Assembly: GCA_934408585.1 (NCBI GenBank)
Contig: CAKRVA010000004.1
Span: 1 to 64,000 of the forward strand
Origin: an uncultured Lachnospiraceae bacterium
Lineage (GTDB): Bacteria > Bacillota > Clostridia > Lachnospirales > Lachnospiraceae
Reading direction: 5' to 3'
DNA: 64,000 bases
Shown here in pieces: positions 1 through 7,968 of this stretch. The first letter of the stretch is position 1; every line of letters begins with the position of its first letter. The position numbers and the translations under genes are program-made. A model generated the notes under the pieces. It did no database searches. It had not been told where the DNA came from and was given only the letters and a program-made list of their open reading frames with translations.

Positions 1-30
1 TGAAAATACTGACTTTTTGCCTCTCTAATA

Positions 31-61
31 CGGCAAAATCCTCGGCTTTTTGCCGAGGACT
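31..61. terminator. Short GC-rich hairpin at left edge
   Basis: An 8-bp perfect stem, TCCTCGGC with GCCGAGGA around a five-T loop, is flanked by A-rich sequence on the left and T-rich sequence on the right. It could end a transcript running in either direction. No gene is visible to its left, so what it terminates is unknown. Confidence 0.5.
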
Positions 62-74
62 TTGTCTACAGTCT

Positions 75-136
75 GATCATACATAAATAAAATTACCGGC
101 AGTTTTTGCTGCCGGTAATTTTATTTATGTATGATC
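75..136. terminator. Perfect 28-bp-arm hairpin, probable bidirectional terminator
   Basis: Positions 75-102 and 109-136 are exact reverse complements separated by a 6-nt loop. The apex is GC-rich (CCGGCAG/CTGCCGG) and the base is A/T-rich, so an A-tract and a U-tract flank the GC core in both directions, as in a bidirectional intrinsic terminator. The fully paired AT-rich base is longer than a terminator needs. It could also be the remnant of a palindromic element. Confidence 0.6.
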
Positions 137-168
137 TAATTTCATGAATCTTTAAGACGGATATGTTA

Positions 169-469
169 TTGAGGGTATAGCAAATAAATATGTTACAAAA
201 TACCCAATGAAAATTGCTATTGAGGGTATAGAGGAGTAAAAAATTGATAAATACCCAAGAAAATTTAAAACTGTGGGTATATAGGACAAATATATTCTAA
301 AACACCCAAATTATCAGAACTGCGAGGGTAGAAACAGCAAAAGATACCGCCAATACCCACAACAGTTCGCCGGCAAGGGTAGAAATGGCAAAAAATTCCG
401 CCAATACCCACAACAGTTCGCCGGGACGGGTAGAAACAACAAAAATGCTCCACAATCCCCAAAGCAAAG
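169..469. repeat. Degenerate tandem array, 51-bp period (array 1)
   Basis: About six imperfect units are present. The best two repeat with an exact 51-bp offset: ATACCCACAACAGTTCGCCG begins at 353 and again at 404. Each unit carries a GGGTA-type block followed about 30 bp later by a TACCC-type block, so single units can form a small hairpin. On the minus strand the array stays open in one frame as a 17-residue repeat. It begins just past the terminator of the minus-strand ECF gene. Unit sequence decays leftward. The remainder of 137-168 holds nothing I recognise. Confidence 0.75.
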
Positions 470-501
470 AAACAAAAAACGGGTGTACGGCACGTACACC
501 C
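470..501 (-). terminator. Terminator of the TM1266/ECF operon
   Basis: Read on the minus strand, GGGTGTACG and CGTACACCC form a 9-bp stem around a 3-nt loop and are followed by a T-rich tract (GTTTTTTGTTTC). It lies about 40 bp past the stop codon of the minus-strand ECF gene. Confidence 0.8.
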
Positions 502-543
502 GAATTCAAAAACAAATTCAAAACTCAATTCCAATTATGAAAT

Positions 544-1110
544 CTAATTTTCCGCTTTCAGATACTTTTTAAGTGGAAGCCAGATAACATAGGCCAATGC
601 ACTTCCGATTAAGGCAGTTGTGAGCTGCGTAATGGAGAAGGTTACCTTAGCGGTTGCGAGAGCCTTAGGTAAGGCATCCGGATTTGGCAGCTTGGCTGCA
701 ATGTTGTTACCGAAAACAGGAAGTATAATAAGAACAATAACAACGCCCATGAAGATTGCCTTTAAAACAGAGCCGGCAATCAGACCAGCAGGAAGCTTTC
801 CTTTAAAGGAAAGTTTGTTCTGGAAATACCATACGGTAACGGCAAGAACCGCATTGCCTGCCATAACAGCGGGAAACATAAGCGGAATAGCGGCCATGAT
901 CGGCGAGCCGGTAAAGAAAAAGGCGGTAATTGGGGCAATAATACTTAAAAGAATTCCGCTCCATAAACCTACGGCAAGTACGGCAATGATAATGGTCAGA
1001 TTAACGATTGGTCCGGTAATGTAAACGGACAGATTTTTGAAGTATTGGCTTGCAATACAGATTGCGAGTAAAAGAGCAGTCTGCACCAACTGTTTGGTTG
1101 TGATTTTCAT
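544..1110 (-). CDS. ECF transporter S component (substrate-binding membrane protein)
   Basis: The 188-residue protein is almost entirely hydrophobic, with about five to six membrane segments, a basic C-terminal end (LKKYLKAEN) and the short extracytoplasmic loops typical of energy-coupling-factor S components. S components bind a vitamin or metabolite and share an EcfT/EcfA1/EcfA2 module encoded elsewhere. No substrate can be assigned from the sequence. It lies 23 bp downstream of the TM1266-type regulator on the same strand, with a GGAGG ribosome site, so the two are co-transcribed. A plus-strand ORF at 620-1024 is its shadow. Confidence 0.75.
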   Translation of the reverse strand: MKITTKQLVQTALLLAICIASQYFKNLSVYITGPIVNLTIIIAVLAVGLWSGILLSIIAPITAFFFTGSPIMAAIPLMFPAVMAGNAVLAVTVWYFQNKLSFKGKLPAGLIAGSVLKAIFMGVVIVLIILPVFGNNIAAKLPNPDALPKALATAKVTFSITQLTTALIGSALAYVIWLPLKKYLKAEN

Positions 1111-1133
1111 AATAAAATCCTCCTGATTGTAAT

Positions 1134-1388
1134 TTACAGATTGGCCTGCATTGCTTTGGCAGTTACCCCTTCAATTCTTCCGAGACGTCCGGAAAGTGCA
1201 CTGATACGGTCAGGTGTTGTGCTGAGAATAATGGAAATGACATGCAATCCTTTTTGACGATAGGGGATGCCGATTCGTCCGATAATATCCTCGGCATAAT
1301 CGTGCAGGATTCCGTTTACCATTGGAACAGCGTCAAAATTCTTAATAAAAATTCCAATAATCGCAGCTTTTTCTTCCTTTGCTTCCAT
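1134..1388 (-). CDS. TM1266-type small ACT-like regulator
   Basis: This 84-residue protein matches the family annotated as 'TM1266 family iron-only hydrogenase system putative regulator'. It has an N-terminal beta strand (AAIIGIFIKN), the hallmark IIGRIGIPYRQKGLHVISI block around residues 35-53, and a C-terminal GRLGRIEGVTAK. The fold is ACT/NikR-C-like and lacks a DNA-binding domain. The ATG at 1388 is chosen over an upstream one because AAGGAG precedes it by a good distance and because a terminator at 1421-1463 would sit inside the longer version. Family members often flank hydrogenase maturation genes; here the partner is an ECF S component. Confidence 0.75.
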   Translation of the reverse strand: MEAKEEKAAIIGIFIKNFDAVPMVNGILHDYAEDIIGRIGIPYRQKGLHVISIILSTTPDRISALSGRLGRIEGVTAKAMQANL

Positions 1389-1420
1389 AACAGAAAGTCT
1401 CCTTTTTGAAAATTTGCAAT

Positions 1421-1463
1421 AAAAAACTGTTCGGGTATTCTCTTGAGAGAATATCGGGAACAG
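1421..1463 (-). terminator. Terminator hairpin in the leader of the TM1266/ECF operon
   Basis: On the minus strand, CTGTTC...GAACAG (outer) and ATTCTC...GAGAAT (inner) form a two-part stem followed by TTTTTT. It ends about 32 nt before the TM1266 start codon, so it lies inside the leader and should act as an attenuator rather than an end-of-gene terminator. Confidence 0.7.
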
Positions 1464-1625
1464 CTGCGGTATCATCCAAATGAAACAATATGAGGAATGA
1501 TAAACTCATAAAACTTTACGTCAGGAAGACCTTCAGCTCAGAATATGTGTGGGTAGCTGCAAGGACAGAAATTTAATAAAGCAAAAACTCTCCATGCAGG
1601 TTATCTTTATTTATTGTAATATAAA
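1464..1625 (-). promoter_or_regulatory. Leader region upstream of the attenuator, type unknown
   Basis: About 150 nt precede the leader terminator on the minus strand. A possible 20-codon leader ORF runs from an ATG at about 1596 (starts MESFCFIKF), but its ribosome site is weak. A GCAGCT block could pair with the base of the terminator stem as an antiterminator. I do not recognise a known riboswitch consensus here. Confidence 0.35.
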
Positions 1626-1639
1626 ATGAAAAAAAAAGC

Positions 1640-1690
1640 TAGTCAGATTATGGCAATTATGCTATAATCGTACAATGACTGTGATTGTAC
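1640..1690 (+). promoter_or_regulatory. tig promoter with palindrome over the start site
   Basis: A perfect -10 TATAAT lies at 1663-1668, with TAGTCA (weak -35) at 1640-1645, 17 bp upstream. An inverted repeat GTACAAT-N7-ATTGTAC covers 1670-1690 at the expected transcription start. A further palindrome, TTTGTACAAA, lies at 1711-1720 just before the ATG. The arrangement suggests an operator or 5' UTR hairpin. The sequence is not a CIRCE or CtsR site. Confidence 0.6.
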
Positions 1691-1720
1691 ACAGGAAGGG
1701 TTAAGGAGGTTTTGTACAAA

Positions 1721-3043
1721 ATGAGCGTACAGGTAGAAAAATTAGAAAAAAACATGGCGAAGCTTACCATTGAAGTTTCCGCAGAAGAACTTGAGAAAGC
1801 CTTAGAGGATGCATTCCTTAAGAATAAGAATAAAATCAGTGTTCCTGGTTTCCGTAAAGGCAAAGTACCACGCCAGATGGTAGAAAAAATGTATGGTCCT
1901 GAAATCTTTTATGAGGATGCAGCAAATGCATTGATTCCTGAAGCATATGGTAAAGCAGTAGATGAAAGTGAAGAAGATATCGTTTCTTCTCCTGAAATTG
2001 ATGTAACACAGATTGAAAAAGGAAAGCCTTTTATTTTTACAGCACTTGTTGCATTGAAGCCGGAAGTAAAACTTGGCAAGTACAAGGGAATTAAGGTAGA
2101 AGAAATTGATACTACCGTAACCGATGAAGAAGTAGATGCAGCACTTGAAAAGGAAAGAGAAAATAACGCAAGAAATATTGAAGTAACAGACAGAGCTGTT
2201 AAGGATGGCGATATGACCGTTCTTGATTTTGAAGGCTTTGTAGATGGCGTCGCTTTTGATGGCGGTAAGGGAGAAAATTATCCATTAACAATCGGTTCCG
2301 GAGCATTCATTCCCGGATTTGAAGAACAGCTTGTTGGTGCTGAAATCGGAAAAGAAGTAGAAGTTAATGTAACATTCCCGGAAGATTATCAGGCAGAAGA
2401 ACTGAAGGGAAAAGCAGCAGTATTTAAATGTACGATTAAGGAAATCAAAGAAAAGGAACTTCCGGAATTGGATGATGAGTTCGCAAGTGAAGTTTCTGAA
2501 TTTGAAACATTGGCAGATTACAGGGCAGATGTTAAGGCAAAATTAGCAGAAAAGAAAGAAAAAGAAGCTAAGGATGCAAAGGAAGCAGCAGTCATTGATG
2601 CTATCGTTGAAGATGCAGATATGGAAATTCCGGAAGCTATGGTAAAAACCCAGCAGAGACAGATGATTGATGAATTTGCACAGAGAATGCAGATGCAGGG
2701 ATTATCCATGGAACAGTACTTCCAGTTCACCGGAGCAACTTTGGACAAGATGATGGAACAGGTGAAGCCACAGGCAGAAACCAGAATTAAATCCAGACTT
2801 GTATTAGAAGCAGTTGCTGCAGCAGAAGGTATTGAAGCTACCGAAGAAGATTTTGAAAACGAAATTAAGGCTATGGCAGAAGCATATCAGATGGAAGCAG
2901 ATAAGGTAAAAGAAATGCTTCCTGAAAAGAGCGTAAAGGGAATCAAAGAAGATATCGCTGTAAAGAAAGCCGTAGAATTTGTTGTTGAAAATGCAAAAGC
3001 TGGTAAGGCTGCAAAGGCTGGTAAAACAGAAAAAGCAAAATAA
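1721..3043 (+). CDS. tig: Trigger factor, ribosome-associated chaperone
   Basis: At 440 residues this is full length. The N-terminal ribosome-binding signature GFRKGKVPR is near residue 43-51, a central FKBP-type prolyl isomerase domain covers roughly 150-235 (GDMTVLDFEGFVDG, IPGFEEQLVG), and a helical C-terminal substrate cradle follows. It ends in an Ala/Lys-rich tail. The ATG at 1721 is chosen because AAGGAGG at 1703-1709 serves it; the track start 12 codons upstream has no site. It heads the tig-clpP-clpX-lon quality-control cluster, with clpP 17 bp downstream. It docks at L23 and shelters nascent chains. Confidence 0.97.
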   Translation: MSVQVEKLEKNMAKLTIEVSAEELEKALEDAFLKNKNKISVPGFRKGKVPRQMVEKMYGPEIFYEDAANALIPEAYGKAVDESEEDIVSSPEIDVTQIEKGKPFIFTALVALKPEVKLGKYKGIKVEEIDTTVTDEEVDAALEKERENNARNIEVTDRAVKDGDMTVLDFEGFVDGVAFDGGKGENYPLTIGSGAFIPGFEEQLVGAEIGKEVEVNVTFPEDYQAEELKGKAAVFKCTIKEIKEKELPELDDEFASEVSEFETLADYRADVKAKLAEKKEKEAKDAKEAAVIDAIVEDADMEIPEAMVKTQQRQMIDEFAQRMQMQGLSMEQYFQFTGATLDKMMEQVKPQAETRIKSRLVLEAVAAAEGIEATEEDFENEIKAMAEAYQMEADKVKEMLPEKSVKGIKEDIAVKKAVEFVVENAKAGKAAKAGKTEKAK

Positions 3044-3060
3044 AGAAAAGAGGTTTGCGT

Positions 3061-3651
3061 ATGAGTTTAGTACCTTATGTCATTGAACAGACAAGCAGAG
3101 GGGAACGCTCCTATGATATCTATTCAAGACTTTTAAAAGAAAGAATTATCTTTTTAGGCGAAGAAGTAAATGAAACAACAGCAAGTCTTGTTGTTGCACA
3201 GATGTTATTTCTGGAAGCCGAAGACCCGGATAAGGACATTCAGCTGTACATCAATAGCCCCGGTGGCAGTGTGACAGCAGGAATGGCAATTTATGATACC
3301 ATGCAGTATGTAAAATGTGATGTTTCCACATATTGTATGGGTATGGCAGCCAGCATGGGAGCTTTCCTTCTGGCAGGTGGTACCAAGGGAAAACGTTTGG
3401 CACTTCCCAATGCAGAAATTATGATTCACCAGCCACTTGGTGGAGCTCAGGGACAGGCAACGGAAATTGAGATTGCTGCTAAGCATATCTTACAGACGAA
3501 AGAAAAGCTGAACAGAATGCTTGCGGAAAATACTGGTAAGGATATTTCCATTATTGCTGCTGATACTGACAGAGATAATTGGATGACAGCAGAAGAAGCA
3601 AAAGAATATGGATTAATCGACCGTGTGGTTTACAAGCGTTCGGAAGTATAG
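3061..3651 (+). CDS. clpP: ATP-dependent Clp protease proteolytic subunit
   Basis: The 196-residue serine protease carries the complete Ser-His-Asp triad: Ser98 in GMAASMG, His123 in MIHQP, and Asp172 in DTDRD. Family spacing between Ser and His (25 residues) is kept. It forms the tetradecameric chamber that degrades proteins fed by ClpX, whose gene follows 26 bp later. The ATG at 3061 is preferred to the TTG two codons upstream because AAGAGG lies about 8 nt before it. No long propeptide is seen. Confidence 0.97.
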   Translation: MSLVPYVIEQTSRGERSYDIYSRLLKERIIFLGEEVNETTASLVVAQMLFLEAEDPDKDIQLYINSPGGSVTAGMAIYDTMQYVKCDVSTYCMGMAASMGAFLLAGGTKGKRLALPNAEIMIHQPLGGAQGQATEIEIAAKHILQTKEKLNRMLAENTGKDISIIAADTDRDNWMTAEEAKEYGLIDRVVYKRSEV

Positions 3652-3677
3652 AGAATTATTGTGACGAGGTAAATTAT

Positions 3678-4937
3678 ATGGCAGGAAAGAATTCTGACAG
3701 TATCAGATGTTCTTTTTGCAACAAAACACAGGATCAGGTCCGCAAACTGATTGCGGGTCCCAGCGGCGTATATATTTGTGATGAATGCGTTGGTATCTGT
3801 GCGGATATTGTAGAGGAAGAATTTGAAGATATGGAGGAAGAGGCTGCGCAGGAGATGGAAATTAATCTTCTGAAGCCTGTTGAAATCAAGGAATTTCTTG
3901 ACGATTATGTAATTGGACAGGACGAGGCAAAAAAGGTTCTCGCGGTGTCCGTATATAATCATTATAAAAGAGTAACGGCACCCAAGGAAGAAGATGGTGT
4001 GGAGTTACAGAAAAGTAATATCATTATGATTGGACCGACAGGTTCGGGCAAGACTTACCTTGCACAGACACTTGCGAAAATCATTAATGTACCATTTGCT
4101 ATTGCAGATGCTACAACATTGACAGAAGCCGGATATGTTGGAGAAGACGTCGAAAATATTCTGCTGAAACTGATTCAGGCAGCAGATTATGAAGTGGAAC
4201 GGGCACAGCTTGGTATTATTTATATTGATGAAATTGATAAAATCACCAAAAAGAGTGAAAATGTTTCCATTACACGTGATGTTTCCGGCGAAGGAGTACA
4301 GCAGGCACTCCTTAAGATTATTGAAGGAACCGTAGCAAGTGTTCCACCACAGGGAGGACGTAAACATCCTCATCAGGAATTGATTCAGATTGATACTTCC
4401 AATATTCTGTTTATCTGTGGAGGTGCTTTTGACGGTCTTGAAAAAATTGTTGAAAATCGTCTGAATCGGAACTCCATTGGTTTTGATGCAGAAATTGCGA
4501 GCAAAAATACTCGTGAAATCAGTGAATTATTAAGTGAAGTGACACCACAGGATTTGGTGAAGTTTGGTTTGATTCCGGAGTTTGTGGGACGTGTACCCAT
4601 TAATGTATCCCTTCAGGGACTCGATAAGGATGCACTTGTCCGAATTCTTACAGAACCTAAGAATGCATTGGTTAAGCAATACCAGAAACTGTTTGGATTT
4701 GACCACGTAGAACTTGTATTTGAACCGGATGCCGTAGAGGCAATTGCGAAACAGGCATTTGACCGCAAAACCGGTGCCAGAGGTCTGCGTTCCATTATGG
4801 AAAAAGTAATGATGAATGTGATGTATCAGATTCCATCCGACAGCACGATTGAAAAATGTGTGATTACAAAAGAAGCGGTGGAAGGAACACAGGAACCTGA
4901 AATTATTCATAGGGAGTCTGTGCGGAAAGCAAGATAA
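3678..4937 (+). CDS. clpX: Clp protease ATP-binding subunit ClpX
   Basis: The 419-residue unfoldase has an N-terminal four-cysteine zinc-binding domain (CSFC...CDEC, residues about 11-38), an AAA+ module with Walker A GPTGSGKT near 118, Walker B IIYIDEIDK near 182, and sensor and C-terminal D2 regions. An IGF-type ClpP-docking loop is present (SIGFDAE), consistent with partnering the adjacent ClpP. The true start is the ATG at 3678 rather than upstream in-frame codons that overlap clpP. GACGAGG at 3662-3668 is its ribosome site. Confidence 0.97.
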   Translation: MAGKNSDSIRCSFCNKTQDQVRKLIAGPSGVYICDECVGICADIVEEEFEDMEEEAAQEMEINLLKPVEIKEFLDDYVIGQDEAKKVLAVSVYNHYKRVTAPKEEDGVELQKSNIIMIGPTGSGKTYLAQTLAKIINVPFAIADATTLTEAGYVGEDVENILLKLIQAADYEVERAQLGIIYIDEIDKITKKSENVSITRDVSGEGVQQALLKIIEGTVASVPPQGGRKHPHQELIQIDTSNILFICGGAFDGLEKIVENRLNRNSIGFDAEIASKNTREISELLSEVTPQDLVKFGLIPEFVGRVPINVSLQGLDKDALVRILTEPKNALVKQYQKLFGFDHVELVFEPDAVEAIAKQAFDRKTGARGLRSIMEKVMMNVMYQIPSDSTIEKCVITKEAVEGTQEPEIIHRESVRKAR

Positions 4938-4940
4938 AAG

Positions 4941-4972
4941 GAAAGCGGACACGTTGTTTATGCGTGTCCGTT
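4941..4972 (+). terminator. Hairpin between clpX and lon
   Basis: GCGGACACG and CGTGTCCG pair around a 9-nt loop, followed by a short mixed T tract (TTTGTTG). It lies right after the clpX stop and ends about 12 bp before the lon ribosome site. It is weak as a terminator, and more likely to reduce read-through or protect the clpX 3' end. Confidence 0.5.
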
Positions 4973-4996
4973 TGTTGCATTAAAAGAGGATTTGAA

Positions 4997-7339
4997 ATGA
5001 GCAAAAGAGAGAATTTACCCGTGATTCCTTTGTGCGGGATGACTATATTACCGGATACCGTAATTCATTTTGACATACAGCGGATAAAATCCCTTCGGGC
5101 AATCGAATATGCGATGACGCAGGAGGGACGGATTTTTCTGGTAACACAGAAGGATGGCGAATGCAAAGAACCTTTGCAGGACGATTTATACCGTACCGGA
5201 ATTATTGCAGGAATTCGACAGGTAACAAAATTACAGAATCATGTTGTGAGAATTCTTGTTTCCGGAATACAAAGAGGTGTTTTGACCGAAATCAGGGAAG
5301 AGAATGAAGCGTTTTTGGAAGCTGTTGTTGAAACCGAAGAGGAAAAGGAAGTCCTTGATGAGGCAGAAAATGAGGCAATGCTCCGCCAGATAAAGGAATA
5401 TTTTACGCAGTTTGCATCCCTTTACCCGAAGCTTGATAAAAACGCAGTCAGCCGTTATACACAAATGGAGGATATCGGAAGTCTGCTGGATCAGATTGCC
5501 ATGAATCTTCCGGTGGAATATGAGAAGAAGCAGCAGGTGTTAGATGCGTTTTCGCTGGAAGAACGTTTTCAGACCGTTTGTGCGCTACTTCTAAATGAAA
5601 TTGAGGTGGCAAAAATAAAAAATAACCTTGCCCAGAAACTAAAGGGAAAGGTGGAAAAAAATCAAAGAGAGTATCTTCTCAGGGAACAGCTTCGTTACAT
5701 CCGCGAGGAGCTTGGAGATGAAAAATCTTTTTCCGACACCGAACAGTTTGAAGAGGCATTGGAACAGCTGGAAGCTTCGGAATCCGTAAAAGAAAAAATC
5801 AGAAAAGAAATTTCGCGTTTCAAATCACTTTCCGGAAGCAGTTCGGAAAGTGCCGTAGAACGGGGATATATTGAAACTTTGCTGGAACTTCCGTGGGATA
5901 AGGCATCCATAGACAATGAAAGTATGAAGGAAGCCAAAGAGGTGCTGGAACGGGAACATTATGGTCTGGAGCAGGTTAAGGAACGTGTTCTGGAGTTTTT
6001 GGCAGTACGGTGCCTTACAAGAAAAGGAGACAGTCCGATTATATGTCTGGTCGGTCCTCCGGGAACCGGAAAAACATCGATTGCGCGTAGCGTAGCGAAG
6101 GCATTGAACAAAAAATACATCCGGATCTGCCTGGGAGGTGTCCGCGATGAAGCAGAGATTCGTGGCCACCGGAAAACATATGTAGGTGCGATGCCGGGAA
6201 GAATTGCAACCGGATTAAAGCAGGCAGGTGCTAAGAACCCGTTAATGCTTCTGGATGAGATTGATAAAGTGAGCAATGATTATAAGGGCGATACGTTTTC
6301 GGCACTTCTGGAAGTGTTGGATGGAGAGCAGAACGTCCGATTCCGTGATCACTATGTGGAAATCCCGCTGGATTTGTCCGAAGTGCTTTTTATTGCAACA
6401 GCAAATTCGACACAAAATATTCCAAGACCGTTGCTTGACCGTATGGAAATCATTGAGGTAAACAGTTATACCGAAAATGAGAAATTCCATATTGCGAAGG
6501 AACATTTGATTCGCAAGCAGATGGAAAAGAATGGAATCACACCAAAGATGCTTTCCATTACGGACAGTGCAATCAAAGGAATCATTTCTTCTTATACGAG
6601 AGAAGCCGGTGTACGTGAATTAGAACGTAAAATTGGGGATATTTGCCGAAAAGCGGCAAAACAGATTCTGGAAGACCGGGAAGAAGGAAAAGAGCAGAGC
6701 AAAATCAAGGTTACGTCTGCAAATCTGGAGAAATATCTTGGAAAGAAAAAGTATTCTACGGATTTGGCAAACAAGAAACCGGAAATTGGTATTGTACGTG
6801 GATTGGCATGGACAAGCGTTGGTGGAGATACGTTACAGATTGAAGTAAATATTATGCCTGGAAAAGGTGATATTGATTTAACCGGTCAGATGGGGGATGT
6901 GATGAAGGAATCTGCCATTATCGGAATGAGTTATGTACGTTCCATTGGCGAAGAACATCATATTGATCCGTCAGTATTTAAAGAAAATGATTTTCACATT
7001 CATATTCCGGAGGGAGCAGTTCCCAAGGATGGTCCGTCTGCGGGAATTACGATGGCAACCGCAATTTTTTCGGCAATTACGAAAAAGCCGGTGCGGTGTG
7101 ACCTGGCAATGACCGGTGAAATTACATTACGTGGAAATGCACTTCCGGTTGGCGGATTGAAGGAAAAAATTCTTGCAGCCAAAATGGCAGGAATCAAAGA
7201 AGTGCTTGTGCCCGCAGAAAATAAGAAGGACATTGAAGAAATTCCGGAGGAAATCCGCGATGGAATTCAGATTTCCTATGTAAAGAATATGAAAGAAGTT
7301 TTAAAGAAATCACTTTTGGAGAATTCGTATGGTAATTAA
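4997..7339 (+). CDS. lon: ATP-dependent Lon protease
   Basis: The 780-residue protein has an N-terminal substrate-binding domain (to about 200), a coiled linker, an AAA+ module with Walker A GPPGTGKT near 352 and Walker B MLLDEIDK, and a C-terminal protease domain with catalytic Ser681 in KDGPSAGITMA and the partner Lys about 43 residues on, in GGLKEKIL. The start at 4997 is supported by AAGAGGA at 4984-4990. The ATG 11 codons upstream lies inside the preceding hairpin. It overlaps engB by 11 bp. It degrades misfolded and regulatory proteins in the cytosol. Confidence 0.97.
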   Translation: MSKRENLPVIPLCGMTILPDTVIHFDIQRIKSLRAIEYAMTQEGRIFLVTQKDGECKEPLQDDLYRTGIIAGIRQVTKLQNHVVRILVSGIQRGVLTEIREENEAFLEAVVETEEEKEVLDEAENEAMLRQIKEYFTQFASLYPKLDKNAVSRYTQMEDIGSLLDQIAMNLPVEYEKKQQVLDAFSLEERFQTVCALLLNEIEVAKIKNNLAQKLKGKVEKNQREYLLREQLRYIREELGDEKSFSDTEQFEEALEQLEASESVKEKIRKEISRFKSLSGSSSESAVERGYIETLLELPWDKASIDNESMKEAKEVLEREHYGLEQVKERVLEFLAVRCLTRKGDSPIICLVGPPGTGKTSIARSVAKALNKKYIRICLGGVRDEAEIRGHRKTYVGAMPGRIATGLKQAGAKNPLMLLDEIDKVSNDYKGDTFSALLEVLDGEQNVRFRDHYVEIPLDLSEVLFIATANSTQNIPRPLLDRMEIIEVNSYTENEKFHIAKEHLIRKQMEKNGITPKMLSITDSAIKGIISSYTREAGVRELERKIGDICRKAAKQILEDREEGKEQSKIKVTSANLEKYLGKKKYSTDLANKKPEIGIVRGLAWTSVGGDTLQIEVNIMPGKGDIDLTGQMGDVMKESAIIGMSYVRSIGEEHHIDPSVFKENDFHIHIPEGAVPKDGPSAGITMATAIFSAITKKPVRCDLAMTGEITLRGNALPVGGLKEKILAAKMAGIKEVLVPAENKKDIEEIPEEIRDGIQISYVKNMKEVLKKSLLENSYGN

Positions 7340-7940
7340 AAATGTAAGCTTGGAAACAGTTTGTGGAATTACAAGTACTTTGCCGGAAAACCCTTATATG
7401 GAATTTGCGTTTGCCGGTAAAAGTAATGTGGGAAAATCTTCTCTTATCAACGGATTGATGAACCGCAAATCACTTGCCAGAACGAGTGCACAGCCTGGAA
7501 AAACCCAGACAATCAACTTTTATAACATCAATGACCAGATGTATTTTGTGGATCTTCCGGGATATGGCTATGCGAAGGTAAGTGAGCAGGAAAAGGCAAA
7601 GTGGGGAAAAATGATTGAAAATTATCTTCACAAGTCAACGCAGTTAAAGGCGGTATTCCTGTTGATTGATATTCGCCATGAACCGTCGGGGAATGATAAG
7701 CTGATGTACGAATGGATATGCAACCAGGGATTTCATCCGATTATCATTGCAACAAAATTAGATAAAATTAATCGCAGTCAGATACAAAAACATGTTAAAA
7801 TGATAAAAGAGGGTCTGAAGGTAGAAAAAGGCACTCTTGTAATTCCGTATTCTTCCATGACAAAGCAGGGCAGAGAAGAAATTTATGCGCTTCTTGATTC
7901 TTATTTGGAAGGAACAGACGGAGAACTTACGCAGGTATAG
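7329..7940 (+). CDS. engB: Ribosome biogenesis GTPase EngB (YsxC)
   Basis: The 203-residue small GTPase has G1 GKSNVGKS at residues 30-37, a G2 threonine region (SAQPGKTQT), G3 DLPG and G4 TKLDK. The compact single-domain layout and the FVDLPGYGYAKV block are specific for YsxC/EngB, needed for assembly of the 50S subunit. It starts inside the last codons of lon (11-bp overlap), a pairing widespread in Firmicutes and a sign of translational coupling. Confidence 0.96.
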   Translation: MVIKNVSLETVCGITSTLPENPYMEFAFAGKSNVGKSSLINGLMNRKSLARTSAQPGKTQTINFYNINDQMYFVDLPGYGYAKVSEQEKAKWGKMIENYLHKSTQLKAVFLLIDIRHEPSGNDKLMYEWICNQGFHPIIIATKLDKINRSQIQKHVKMIKEGLKVEKGTLVIPYSSMTKQGREEIYALLDSYLEGTDGELTQV

Positions 7941-7968
7941 ACAATCCAGAAAGAGAGGATTGAGGAGT

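Noticed and set aside
169..469. CRISPR array
   Set aside because: Units are degenerate throughout, there is no alternation of constant repeats with unique spacers, and no cas gene is near. The same holds for array 2.
265..534. 89-aa minus-strand ORF over array 1
   Set aside because: Same cause as above; it crosses the terminator hairpin at 481-501 and has no ribosome site.
1389..1475. N-terminal extension of the TM1266-like protein
   Set aside because: It runs through the leader terminator hairpin and has no family counterpart; ATG 1388 has a good ribosome site.
1464..1625. THF or other known riboswitch upstream of the ECF gene
   Set aside because: A GGAGAGT start looked suggestive, but the remaining conserved folate-riboswitch blocks are absent. 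I leave the leader unclassified.
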